From Saturnia japonica (taxonomy: Eukaryota; Arthropoda; Insecta; Lepidoptera; Saturniidae), in the NCBI GenBank assembly GCA_033032175.1, contig CM065312.1, positions 7,750,001 to 7,814,000 on the forward strand: DNA of 64,000 nucleotides, in the 5' to 3' direction. A program made the position numbers and the translations under genes. Positions 26,701-41,700 of the stretch are shown in pieces. Each line of letters opens with the position of its first letter. Positions within the stretch are counted from its first letter, which is position 1. The notes below the pieces were generated by a model. The model saw nothing but the letters and a program-made list of their open reading frames with translations. It ran no database searches and was not told where the DNA came from.

Positions 26701-29700
26701 TTCACGCTTAAGCGTCTGGAAGGATTCTGATAAAAATTGGTTATATCATGGAATAGTACATAGGATAGTTTTTATAACAATATAAAAAATACGGCGCAAA
26801 AGAGCGGGCAGGCTTGAGGTATATAATATGTATAGTATATAATATAATAAGCATACGTACAGTTATTTATAATGGATACCATTTTTACATCTATTTATAC
26901 GCAAGTATATTGAAGCTCCTACAACTTAATTAAGATTTTTTGATACTAGACTTTCATATTTATTAATAAGTTACATAAATAACGAGGCACCTTACCTTTT
27001 TATTTTGTAAGGCGCCGTTCGTTTCGAAGTTTATTCGGTTTTAGCCTTTATTTATTAGATTGCATTTAGGTTTTGATTTTTAGGTTCTCTAATTATTCTA
27101 AGACAATAAGCTTCATAGAGACTGAAGCATGTAAAATTTGTAACTATGTTATCAATATAAAAACAGCTTTATTTTATACAACTATGGTAAGAAACAGGTG
27201 TACGTCCCGTACCGTACCGTAGCCTATGAACTCTTCAACCCCTTCCTCAAGAAGCTTTGGAAGGTTACTTGATTGCGACCGTCGGAGGATTTCAACAGTC
27301 GGGAAACCCCATGTAGACAAAATTTCCAAAGAGATTTCTCCATCTTTCCTCTCTTTCTATGGCCTACCTCTTAAAGTAGCTCTTAACTTAATCACTTGAT
27401 ATATTTTATAAATATGTACCTACCAAGTCAAACCTCATCCTTAAATCTAAAGCGTTAGAGTTGACAGTATCACATAGGGGCATATCTTTGACGATGCATT
27501 GTTTTTTCAGAGTATCCAGTTGCCGTGCCAAGTCTTTAATCCTGTCTGATGCTACATTGGCTAACCCGCTAGCTTTAATACTGACGTCACGAAGAGACGA
27601 TATCTTGTTGGAGATGTCTTCACTTTCTGGAACGTCATGTACTTGTAAGAACATTAATAAGAAAGTTATCTGCGTTATAATTTTGCCCTACTGTGAAGCT
27701 GTGGAAATGTCTTCCGACTAGTGTGTTGCCTCTTTCTTACAAGATGGAGTCCTTCAAACATAACGTAAAGAGACATTTGAGCAACCCGGCTTGACAATGA
27801 TGACTGGCGATAGAATATAGATCCCACGGTGGTTGCCAATGTTGTTGGATTGCACTGTGTTTGCTTACCAACAGGTACATTGCCGTAATTTTGCTGTGCT
27901 ACGTATAAAAAGACAAGGAAACATTTGTTTATTTAGGTTCACCTAAACATCGGACAATTTAATTCTATCAGATCGATATATTATTTTTATGTCATCACAA
28001 TTTTGTATACTGACATTTTGAGCGTTTAATTAATAGAAGAGATTTGTGTTCACATAGCATGTAGTACTCCAAAATTCTATATAAAAAATTAGAGAATATA
28101 TCAAATGTAAGCATTTTAGGTAGGTAAGCAATAATTCATCGTCATAGGTTTAGCGTTATGGCCTCACCTTACCTGATTTTAAGTGGCGATATGGCCCAAG
28201 ATGGTGTCAGGCTAAGCCTAGTGGAAGACTGGCTCTCAAATGCAGCTGCCGGAATACACCTATAAGTGCTTGGCGACCGATTTTCAACTTGAGAATGGTA
28301 TTTAGCCAGTTGAGCATTAGAAAGAGCCTCACCACCATTGTATAGTTTCAAAACGGTGTTTTCCTTCAATGAAAGCTCAGGCTCATTGCAGGGAATCGAA
28401 ATCACGTCGATCGACGTGTTGTTCGTACACGCTATCAGTGAGCCATCGCTAATACAATTTACATGCCAAAATTAAAAGGGTCAGTTAAAAAGAATTTAAT
28501 ACATAATTTTGCTATTTAGTAAACTCAAGTCGATTAAAGATCATAAGAACCTTAATCTCACAAAACTATTCAAATATCAGAAAAGCTATTTTACAAGGAA
28601 TTTAAGGTTAATGAAAAATCCGGTAGCTACGATAAACAAATTAAGGCATGTGGGTGGGTATCGATTTTTACCCTAAATAATGAGAACATTCCTCTCTATC
28701 GTTTAGGGTTTAATTTTTACGCTTCGCTACAATTTTTACAGTAATTTTAAAAATTTGTTCGTCGTGGGATTATTGGTTTTCTAAGAACTCAGTGAAGGGT
28801 TTTCAATCTGTTTATAAAATATTACTTTGAAAATTTATTATATTAGGTCCTTACATATGAAATTAGCATTTTGTCGTACTGACCACTTTGATCTGACTCC
28901 TCTTTGGTTAAGAATTCCTAATTCAAATTTATAAATTTTTTTAGCGGGTACATTTGAATTTTGAAAACAGTCATTCATTTGTCTTTTCCTCATTATTTTT
29001 TTCTTTGGCGTCGCTTATTACCGAACAATGGAAAACATGAAATATCGGTATATTTACGAGTACGTTTTCTACCATTGTACAAGTGCTGCAGAACCAACTC
29101 GAAGGATTAATGATGTGTACGGCGCTGGTGTCGCAAAAGAAAGCACGGTACGTTTTTGGTTTGAAAGCTGGAAAATATTTTCGCATGGGGTTCACTTTGG
29201 TGATAAAATACAAAATTATTTATTTCATTCATTTGTGAACAATTGATGAACAGTTAGCTGATGTGGTGAATAAGTTTTTGTCTAATAATGTAACAATATT
29301 TTACGAATTGGTATTATTATTATTTTTAGGTATATTCTTTTTGTCCCAATACTACTTAAGGCACAACATGTTTTCCTATAGTTCTCTCCTCTAGCAACTG
29401 TCATCTCAGTATTCACTATGATTCACACGTTTAATATACTATACCATACATTATTTGGTCTTCCTCTACTCCTATGTCCGTCCACTTTCATAGTTAACAC
29501 TTTCATAGTTAATTGCATACATTACATTGGCGACGAGTAGTGTTGAACCGTGTAAATTAACACCATTATAACTAAACATCAAATTAAATTAGTGATAATA
29601 GGTGTGTAATAAACTCCTTAAAAAAAAAAAAAAAAAAAAACTATCGGCGTGCCGCCTTGTAAAGTGAAGGAAAGGGCCATTTTGTTGCATCGCGATACGC

Positions 29701-32700
29701 TTGTTGCAATTTGCATCGTCATCAAGAAATAATAATCGCCACAAAAATGTCGAATTATAACCTTCAGTCGTTTGAAGGGAATAACTGGGAAGTTTTTGAA
29801 CAACAATTGCAATGTATAATAACACTTAATGACGTTCCCGATGTCAAGAAGGTTTTATTGTTACTCACAAAAATTTCACAACAAGTTTTTCATACTCTAA
29901 CTATATTATGCGCCCCATGGAAGCCGATAAGCATTAAATTTAAAGATTTATTAATCAAATTAAAAAATAAATACGTACAAAAGCGATCGGGTATACTGGA
30001 ACGCGCAACGTTTAGAAATCGAAATGAACTTCGTAATGAGTCTATAGAGGATTATGTTTTGGAATTTAAAAAACTGGGAGGGAAATGTGATTTTAAAGAT
30101 GTGGACGATCAAATTAAAGAGAAATTTATAGACGGTGTGTACTCCAAAATAATAAAATTTGAATTATTAAAAAGTGATGAAAGTATAGAATTGGAGGAAA
30201 TAGTGAGGTTGGCGCGGACTGTAGAGGATGCATTACTGCAGACAGGGTCGAAGTTGAAACAGGAGCATGATGTATCTGACATATTTTTACAAATAAAAAA
30301 ACTTTCAAATAAAACCAAATGTTTATAAAAAAATATAATAATAAAAAAAAATGTATGCTACTGCTGTGGAAATAATAACCATATAAAGAAAGACTGCAGG
30401 CTCATAAAAAAGTTTTGTTCAGAATGTGGACAGCAAGGACACATATTTAAGGTCAATTCCTAGAGTGTTGAGTTTCCTTTGTGCTGTAATTTAATTAATA
30501 TAATTGCATACATTACACTAGTAATATCACTTTCATCCCTCCTAATGACATGCCCATACCACGCTAACCTATTACTCCTCAAGTTTTCTATGATTGGTGC
30601 TTTTTCATACTTCTTCTTATATATATATCCCTGATAATTATCTATGATATCAACAAAATGAAATATATCAGCAAATCTAGGTTAACACTTACCAGTAATA
30701 ATGTCGGCTAAAGAATCGAATACCAAATCAATTCCACTTTCCGACGATATTGCCTGTTGAATCGGTTCACCGAGAAGCTTTTCAGCGTCTGCAATTGTAT
30801 GAAAAACGATTTTGTTTCAATCGGAAATTGATACTAAATGATACAATATTTATTACTGTATCTTGAAGTCATAGTGTTATTAATATTTTGTAAACATTTC
30901 TTTTTTGTAACTGATTATACAAGGTGTCCAGAAAGGGTATCGGGTATTTGTTTTCGCGCCATATTCGAAACGGGGCGTCTAAAGGGTGCGGGGAGGGGTT
31001 CGTGGAGTCCGCCATTTTGTGGAGTTTTAGTCACGATGGAACAGTACTCGGGGACGCATCGCGCATTTTGCGTACGAGCGTATTATCGTAATGGTGATTC
31101 AATAGTGACTGCTCAACGTCTCTATCGTGCGGAATATCGTACACGCCACGCGCCAAGTGACGATAGCATTAGGAAATGGATCAGGATGTTCGAGAATACA
31201 GGTGCGACAGTTAAAATTCAAAACTCTGGTCATCCTCGTTCAGTTCGCGATGAAGAAACAATTGAATAAGTTGAGGCGTCGGTTCGTCAAAATCCGTCTT
31301 TATCCATCCGAAAGCGAAGCCAAGCGTTGAATATCAAAAAATCGTCTTTACATTCGATTTTAAAGAAAGACTTACATCTAAAAGCCTATAAAATTCAATT
31401 GGTTCAAGAATTGAAGGATACGGACTATGCTAATCGACTGAATTTTGCGAACGAAATGCTGCAGCGATTTAACAACTTTAACAACATACTGTTCAGTGAC
31501 GAAGCAAATTTTCATCTGAATGGTCATGTTAATAAGCAGAATTGTCGGTACTGGGCAGTGGAGAATCCGAGACGAAAGCATGAACGACCCCTGCATAGCC
31601 CAAAGGTCGTTGTTTGGGCCGCTATGTCTGCTAAAGGTATAATTGGTCCTTATTTTCATGAAGATCAACGAGGCAAATACCCGATACCCTTTCTGGACAC
31701 CTTGTATTATGTGTATAACTGATTAATACAATTTTTTAATACACTAGGTTTCCAATAGCGGTATCGCTTGAGTAAACTATAAAGAGGTGTGCAGTTATTT
31801 CATTTTCATTGAATTTTAATGTTTTAATGTATATTTTTAAGGACGTGGTGAAAAGTCCCTCGTAGTGTATCGTTTCTGAGTGTCGCGTATTGGGATCAGC
31901 ACTTACTCGTACCCTTACTGTATATCCTTTCCATATCTAGTTGTTTATATAAGCTTTTATGCCAGTGGCGAATGCCGATGTATTGCAGAACTCTCGGTGA
32001 TCGCCTTTGTATTTGGATTGTACTGTGCTTTCTCTCAAGGTAAGTATGGCCAATTTTCCGAGCTACTATAAAAAAAAAAATGCAAACAAAGCTGCCGATA
32101 GTAAATTACAATTTAATAAAGTACTTTTCTTTGTATACCACATTTGTAGTATAACAGTCTGCTGTTAGAACTGACTCTAAAATAGGCCACACAGAATATT
32201 CAAGTAAAAAAATATTTCCCATACAAACTCTTTTACGCCCTGTTTCCCCATATACATTGCATTTAAAAAAACGTTGAAACTGTATCGTTTAATGTATCAA
32301 AGAGTTGCAATACCAAGTTTTGAATAAATCTAGCAGAAAAATATGATTTCCCATGCAATATTTTGCACTTTGTTAGGGGTTGAACGTTGAATAATCCCTT
32401 CGTAAACGATTTCTACAGTATAAAATCATTACCCTTCACAAATTTGAAATATCTATCAGTACACGTTTGATCTGGGGGATGACGATGCGTTAGTCGGGAA
32501 AAAGCCTTTTATATAATTTAAAGATTGAATTTTATAAAATAAATGATTAAATTATATTCTCGTTTATCCGGTTTCGTTAAACCAAAAATGAATATAATAA
32601 AATAAATGTAATAATAAAAAAATGAAATGTATACTAGTTTATATGCGTAATTATCACATATTATCACATATAGATAAGTGACCACAGAGCCTTCTGTCCT

Positions 32701-35700
32701 GTATTTTTGTGATTATTTTTTCATTAACACAAATAAAAAAAAAAAAGAAGTCTACATTTATCTACCTTTTTATTTTAGTGAAACTTCTTTGTGCGCATGA
32801 GGGTAAAATTTTTACGGATGAAACGCGTCACGAAGATGTGAAACGTTTTGAGAGAGAGAGAGAGGGAGAGAACGATTGAGACCGATTGAGAAAACGTGAG
32901 AAAAGGCGAACGTAGCATGAAGCACGTAGCCATGGAGACTATGTTTTTTTTTATAATCTCAAGTTTATTTAGGGACTTTTGTCACTAAGGGTATGCCAGT
33001 CCCATCATAATTTATACCTACTACTTCTACAAACGAGAACTCTAACTTACAAACAAAACATATCAATAAGACTATACAAATTTCGCAGGAAGAAGACTTA
33101 ACTCATTAACACAAGAACTCAAAGAACCACACAGCATACTGGAAGCATCCCATGTCGGTACTGCCAGAATACTGTGATATACACCCACATAACATATATT
33201 AATTTTATATTCATCGTTTAGGGTTATCCTATAATTATTATTACTGAAACACTCCATCAAGAAATGATGGATATCATCCATCTAACCACACTGATTGCAA
33301 AATGGTGAGTCAACTATTTTCATGAGATATCCAAATTTTCTTGATGGAATGTGTCCAGACCTTAACTTAAATGCCGTAACAACAGAAGTTCTATCCATAT
33401 TGGCTTCTAAGAACCAAGGTGCGGGAGGAGGCTGACATTGTATTGTTCGGTACCAAATTCATTTCTATTTTGAAACCAAATCAAAATATTCCTTCCACGT
33501 GTCACGACATTTCCTCTTAAATTTACCTAAAACTATTCTGAACAATATGGTGGAATACTTATAGCTGAACCTTTAATTAACGCTCACTTGGCTAAACTAT
33601 CAACTTTCTTGTTTCCTTCTAACCCTATATGAGATGGAACCCATTGCAACTATGGAGACAATGTGTAAACAGTGAGTTAAATTTATAAATAAACATTTTG
33701 TGATAAATTTGTAAATCGTCCTTTATTAAGCAGTTGTTCAGAGTAAGTAATATATTTGTTAAATTTTTTTTAGGTTAATACTTATACAATTTTTTATGTT
33801 AATTCGTTTGAAGGTTAGGAAGTTATAATAATTACAAATAACATGTAGCATTTTAATTTTACCACTCGTCATTTAAGAATTTATTATACTATTTTTCATA
33901 AAATGTAAAATAAAAATATATCATAAATCCTCTTTTGTAAATTTTAATTTTAAAAATAATATTTAATTAATAATTTCTAATAATTAGTGTACAGTTAAAT
34001 AATAATTCAAACACACCAACTACAAATTCAGGAACGACAATAGATGCTATTTTTACAAGATATTTAGATAATGTTGAAACGCGAATCTTATATTGCATAT
34101 TTTATTTATCAATATCTGGGCGACCGAGCTTTGCTCGGTGTAGTACAAAAAAATACCTATCTAGGTATACTTGAAATGTAAAACATTATTTAAATACATA
34201 ATTTCATCCAAATCGTTGGAGCCGTTCGCGAAAAACCAGTTACTTACAAAATAAAAAGTAAATTAAATCTCAAGCACTAAGGATTATTGATATCAACTTA
34301 GAATCAAATCATCGCCAAAATATCTTTCTACCCCTTTTTAACACCGTTAGGGGATGAATTTCAACAAAATACGAAACAAGTCTTTCATCAATCCTGTTAA
34401 AAAAGGTTTATGCAAAATTTAAAGTAGATTGGACTAGGGAATCACGTTGTCCCATACAAATTTTGTGCCCCTTTTTCACCCCCTTAAGGGTAGAATTTCG
34501 GAAAATCCTTTCTTATCGGATGCCTACGTCATACAAAGAACAAACCCTCAAAGTTTCAGGTTTCTACGATCAGCGGTTTAGACTGTGCGTTGATCCGTCA
34601 GTCAGTCATTCAAGACAAAGCATTTTATATGTATAGAAGATGTAAGCAGAGTAACAATTTATTTTGAAATAAATGAAATTCCTGTAATTATATTTATTTA
34701 ATTTCTATGTATCCAGGCTATAGCTAACTTATTATACAAAAAATTCATTACTTAGATTTAAAATTTGTTACCGTGTCTAAATTTTAATGTTAAATACGTT
34801 TGTTTTTAATAATTTGAATTTGCTTACTTTTTAAGTCGTCCTTATATGCGTACAACACAAGATCTACAGGTGATACAAGGCTGTGATGCAACTCTCGGGC
34901 AGCAGATGAAAGCCACGATGCAATGTCGGAGCAAGCGCATCTCACCACGTTTCTACTTATGCCTGCTGCATTGTGAGCTTGTTCATTGCTAACTTCCATT
35001 CCAGCGATTAAACCACTGGAAATACATTTAATATTCAGAAGCTGTTGAAAAGAAGCGGATAATTAAAATAAACGAAATACACCCGCTTTTAATTGGAAAT
35101 TGAAATATTAATGAAATTTTATTTGACACGATAAGTCTGATTTCTGGTTCTGTTTAAAAAATTGGTTTTCATTGTGTAAGAAGAGTTGATAATAAATAAT
35201 TTTAGGATCAGGCACGGATATTTTAAACTGATTTTTTTATTTTATTTAGTAGCTCGGCAAATTCACGGCAATATCCATGATGGTAAGTAAGCACAGTCCA
35301 ATTCAAACGTAACGGCGACCACCGAGAGATCGAAAACCATCGGTGGCCACCGCTGTCATACCGGCCTGCATAAATATCTCTTCACGTTACGATTGAAGCA
35401 CCCGATGTCAAAAGGTCAAAAGACGGAAGAAGCAGACTGACTGGAGGACGGTTCCACAGTTTCACAGTACGGCAAAATAAGACAGAGAACGTTTTAGTTC
35501 GTGCCAAGATGGAGGTTACCGCAAAACTGTGACTTCAAAGTCCAGTGCGAATGTTTTCTTGTGGGAGGAGGGAAATAGATTAAAATGTTACAGCTCTTCA
35601 GAACACTCACAAATACGTCCGAGATTAATTGCGTTGCAATAGTAATTGCGTTGAGGTTCAAATTTCTGACCATTATGTAATAAATTTGCTAAAATAATCT

Positions 35701-38700
35701 CAGGATAACATAATAGCAAATTACGATTCTAAGCAAACAGGAAAAATCTCTATTTATTTTTTTGGATTTATTAACATTTATCTATCTAAATCTGGATGGA
35801 AATGATAAAACCGATATCTAGATATAAAAAATCATTGGTATTATGATTAGGTTTACAAATAAATGTATCTGGTTTTAAATATCAATGAAATTTATTTTAA
35901 AATAGCAAAAAGCATCTCGACTAAATGTATTTAAATATTGAGGGACCGACACGACTCACGCCGCGCCTTGGGGCTCCATTTGCGATTGAATCTGACTGCG
36001 TAAACAAATTGTTTTCCCTCAGTTAACGACGTGAACTTAAGCCTTGAATCTGTCTTGTTTTTATTTGTTTCACATTTAGATAAAACAGTTTTAATGAACG
36101 GTGAATACAACTGTAAAAGAACTAAATAAAACATAAGTTAAAATGGATTTTCTCTCTGTCATAAGTTTAATCTTGATTTTTTTTTAAGAATTTCATATTT
36201 CTTATTTTAATTTTTATCTTTTTGGACGCAGTGCAACCATTTGGGTATACTTGTGAATAATTGTTAAAGAAACAGTTTATAAAGATTTGAGAGTCGCATA
36301 ACAAGCAATACTACATTGCGATTGGTTTATTGTAAATTGCTCAAAATAACAAACCGAGAATTAATCCGAAATCAACTATCCGTAATTCGATATTTAACAG
36401 TTTTATTTCATTAATTATATTTATTATTATTTAATTATTAATTTGGTACTTCTTACGGCACTTGCAATGCCATTTCAACTTATTAACATATTATAACTTA
36501 TGTATTGCTTTTTAAATATACATACCTTTACCTTTACCTTTCCTAATAGTAATAAATATTTATAAGATTACTAATTATTTTATCTTTAGAGGAAATTTCC
36601 TGTTTATTTTTACATTATTATCACTTGTATTTGTTTACAATGCTGTAAGAAGAGGCACATTTCTAAATACTATGGTTATAAGAACGAGTGTGATAGAATT
36701 TTAAGAAGATTTATTAAATGTACCTAAGTTTTTCGAATCCCTATAATTTTTCTCCCTATTAGTTTTATTGTATTTCCAAGCACTTTTCTGTACGTGTTGG
36801 TACTGTCTTTTGTTTTATTTATAGTCGTCAAGCGTTAAACTATACATAGGTGAAAAAACCTTTTATCTATGATAATTTCAGGCTATGAATAAGTGAAAAC
36901 ATTTTTGGAACGAAGTTCCTTATTGTACAATGGGAGCTACATGCAAAAAAGTGCCCAACCGACACTAAAAAGAGAAAAACACATATTTCTACAGAGTTTG
37001 AGCAATTTTTGAAGCAATGATGGCTCAGTTGGTAGCGTTTACAGACTCCGCGTAGATCAACGGGAGCTCGAATTCCTGCAATGAGCCTGAGCGGTCGGTA
37101 AAGGAAAACATCGTGATGAAACCATAGTATGGTGGTAGGGCTACCACACTGAAGCTGAAAATCTGACGCCAAGCACCAATAGGTGTGTTCCGGTAGCTGA
37201 AATTGAGAGCCAATCTTCCACTACGATTAGCGTGCTACCATCTTGGGCCACATCGTCACTCAAGATCAGGGGAAATTGTGGCAACAACACTAAAACCTAT
37301 AACGATAAAAAATATTACACTGCGGGACAGAGAGTTAGAATATACACGGTTAATATAAGTCCTTATTTTCACGGTTATAATCGTCGTCCTATTGGCCTAG
37401 CTGTGTGTCGAATAGACTTGTACGCACTATTGTATATACAGTATGAGTAGTCTATAGTTCGAGTCTCGCTGATATAGGATAATTTCAGGATCAAACTTTT
37501 CTTAGTTTTTGTCATGAAAATAAATCAAATGTTTATTTCCACAAATTTATAAACAAAAAGTAAAAAAAAAAAAAATACAATATTATAACCATTCCTTCAT
37601 TGTCTTTGTTATTTAATATTACACAATATATAGCGAAAGGAGTTTTGATCCTACTGGGTGTCTCGCGACACCTCTCGACCTTTTTTTGTTTATTCCATAA
37701 ACATACTCGTATCTACCATTAACTGTAATTTAACTACTTTTATAAATACATACTACTCTACAAATAAAAAAAAGCTCACAAGTTTTTAAATAATACTCAC
37801 CAGCAAATGAGCACGACGAATACTGTCGCAACAGTTAACGCCTTGTCTTGCCAATTTGATTCTTCTGGCTCGAGGAATAAGGCACCAGTTTCAATTTCCT
37901 CCTCACAACTGGACTTTGCGAATAGTGACAATATAGATAAGATGAGGAGGTATGAGGGTATCACTAAGGCAATGCAGGCGAATACAATTATAAAAACGAG
38001 AAATGTGGATTCCACTTTTATTGACTGAAAAAGATTAAAGCGGTTTGTTAGAAATGTTAAGAAAAGGGAAATTTATTAATAAAGTTTGTATTGTTTTTTA
38101 CATAAGCTTACTAAAACGGGGGTAACGGGGGTAGGCGCCGCTTTGTCAACATCAGTATTTAGTTGCTTCATATTTAACGTAAAAGTAAAAAATACGAATA
38201 CTGTTAAAACAGTGTAAAAACATATACAAATAAAAAGTGGTTCATTGAATTTACATAGACAATAATAGTGTAATCAAACAAATAGCCAGAAATTGTAATA
38301 AGCAAAAACAAAATTGTAAAAAACGACGTCGATACAGGGAGTACAAAACAGCTATTTTAACTGTGAGTAAGCGAGGTGTGTTCCGTCGAAAGGAGTCTCT
38401 TTGAAATTAAATTAGAAACAAAATAAACGAAAATACATTTGAAAGAACGACAGGAGTGATTAAAAAAAATTACATAAAAATAAAGCTGTATTATCGTATG
38501 TAATCGATAGAAGACATGGAGCAATTAAGAATGTGGATTTATTTATTTTATATTTACTATAAACTATAAATTGTTATTCCTTGTTTATTAAAAATCATCA
38601 TAAGGTAGTACCCGGAGCTATAATCTATTAATAATTTAGTTAAAAATTGTCACAGAACTGCGACATAATCTATATCTATTATCTACACGAATCAATAAAA

Positions 38701-41700
38701 TTGCGATTCGTTCATACAAAAGAAACCCATATATATACCCGATGTACATTCAGTCAAAAAAGTATCGGTAATGGATGATTTGTTTATGGTTCCAAATTCA
38801 GTTTTTTTTGTTAGATTGGCACAACTGTTTTCGCGAGGAGTTTGAGTTGCAATTGTAATTTAGATTAAATACAGTGTTGTTTTTACTTAGATCATATCTA
38901 GTGTGTATTGCGAATTTCACAATGGACAAAAACATCGAACAAACTTAAATTTTGCATCATCAATGGAATTTCGTGTACGGAGATAGTACAATAGTGTATT
39001 AGTTTATTATTGATCGAAGACGGAGACACTGAAAATGTTGCAGAAGATTTACGATGAATCGACTTTATCAAAAACACGTGCTTATGAATGGTACAAAGCA
39101 TTCAAAAGCGGGCGAGATAATATGCCGGAAGATATGCCTCACCCTGGTAGGACATCAACGTCTTCAACGGAAGTTAACATCGCAAAAATGAAGGAAATAG
39201 TGACTGAATATTCTCTTCCAAGTTTGAGAGAGATAGCCACTAAACTTTCTGTATGTCACAAGTCGATCCGTATCATTTTAAATAATCACTTGGGTATGAA
39301 ACATGTTGCCGCTCTACTAGTCCCAAAAGACCCGACTTTTCTCCAAAAACTCAATCGCATATGAGTTTCTGAGAACATACTAGAACGAGTCAATTCCGAC
39401 CTAACATTCATGAAACGTATTGTTACTGGTGACGAGACATGGGTTTACGAGTTTGACATGCAAACTAGTCAACAAGCTTCGGAGTGGCGCCTTCCAACTG
39501 AACCGAAACCGAAAAAACCACGACAAAGTCATTAAAAAGTCAGTCATGTCGACTGTTTATGCACTCGAAATTCTTACCGGAAGGTCAAACAGTAAATAAA
39601 GTACATTATTTCAGCGTTATGCGACGTTTAAGAGAGCATATTCTTCGACGAAAAAGGCCAGATTTGTGGAAAGAAATGCTCCTTCGCACAAGGCCATCAT
39701 TGTGAACGAATTTTTTTCTAAACGACTTCTTTTTTTTCCTTAACTTAAATTACAACTTTGTGGTACCCGTTTTCATACGGTAGTAGACATAAAGGAGAAT
39801 TGGCGACGAGAACTAAACTCAATTCTGGAGAAAGCGTTTAAAAATGTTTTGATGATTGGATTATTTGTTGGCGTAAGTGTATCGTTTCTGAAGGAGCATA
39901 CTTTGAAGGTGATAAAATAAATTTGGATGAATAACTAATGTTTTGTGTATTATTGATCTCTTCCTGGTACTTTTTAATAGATTAGTATAGAATCAAACGA
40001 TACACAGCACATAATCGTGACAGCGCCATGTCTTATCAATATAAAAAGTAACCAAGAAAATATTTGATTTATTGAATCAACTGATCTATACAATTAGATA
40101 AAATTGAAGTATCTGTTTGTAATATCGAAACAACAGCTTTTTACTAAATGCACTATACTTATATAAAAAAACCATTTTGAAAATTTTATTTGTCTGTCTG
40201 TTTATTTATACCGGCTAATGTCCGAAACAGTTAGAGTGATTTTGACGGGATTTTCACTGGCAGATAGCTGATAATATAAGAATTAATCTGGGCTACTTTT
40301 ATTTTAGAAAAAGAAATAGAGTTCCGCGCAAATAAAAAAATACTGGCCATTCTGAATGAATTCGGGTGCTTAAACGGCGGTAGATATTAAAAAGTCTTAC
40401 ATAAAAGTTAGCGAGAGCATATGTCTATCTTCTAAGGATCACCCACAATAAGCATATAAGCGGGAGCGGGGCAGCACGATTCACGCATGTAACCAATCGA
40501 CGGCGCGGCGTGGTGAGCTGAGGGTGTACACCTCTACCTAACACTTTGGGGATACAGGCGTGATGGTATGTTGCGTAACCTCATAGTTACGAAAAGTGTG
40601 CTTAGCTTGCGACGCGCAATTCATCATAGGTGCGGAATGCTGGCTAACTGACCACGACCATTTTGCTGAGAGATATTTCTTTGATTGGATGTAATTTTGA
40701 ATTCGTTATATATTGTATGGTATTCATTTAAATGGAAAACTGTTAATATTAGTTTAATCTACATTAAATGCCCAAGTTAACTAATAAATTTATCGCGATA
40801 AAGATTAATACTGGACTGGTAAAAATAGCTTGGCAAATGACGTAATATTTTTAATTATTATGTTGAAGATAAAAAAGGTTACTGTGAGTCAATCTTAGGA
40901 GATAGTTATATGCCATCGCGAGAAGTTTTATCTAGCCTTTTAAAGAACTACAATTCTTCCATACATTATTTTGATGTATTTCATAAGTTTTAGCTAGCGT
41001 AAGCCATATAAGCCCCCGAAAATATTTTTTTTTGACTACTTGATTACAAATCATTGAATTTTCTCTACTATACAAAAACATAATTGGTATGTAATGTTTA
41101 AACCTTCCCTAAAAAAATTATATTGAAAACTTCATTAAAATCCGTTACGCAGTTTAAAAGATCTAAGCGTACAGAGGGATAGACGGCGGGAAGCGACTTT
41201 ACTTTATATTATGTATTGATTGATGATAAAGATATCGTGATAAAAAGATTTTTAGGTAAGGACCAGGTACGTAGGTAGGTACTAATATTATAAATGCGAA
41301 AGTAACTCAGTCTGTCTGTTACGTTTTCACGCCTAAACCGCTGAATCAATTTTGGTTTAGAAATAGATTGGACCTTGGGAAAGGACATGGGGTACTTTTT
41401 GTAGCGAAATTAAAACTTTAGGGGTAAAAAAGAGGAGATGAAAGTATGTAAGAGGGAAATATAAGCTTCCATGACAACCAGTTTGTTGATTTGAAATGAC
41501 AGCGTTGTCCATGTTGATTTATTGACAGTGTTATACTTAATTAGAAATGTATTGTATTTATAATAATTACCTATTGAATGATAGTTCAGTATTCTTTTTA
41601 AGATTGGCTGATGTGTTTTTAAACTGTTTAACTATGCAGTACGGCATAATGACTGTTTTATTTTATGATAGGTATATGACGTGCGCTATCAATCGCGGCT

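Noticed and set aside
32862..32877. GA-rich stretch as a GAGA-type regulatory element
   Set aside because: A short GAGAGAGA run alone is common microsatellite sequence and has no promoter context here.
37018..37090. Candidate tRNA gene
   Set aside because: A and B boxes are present but the cloverleaf is incomplete and the body continues as the SINE found three more times in the window.
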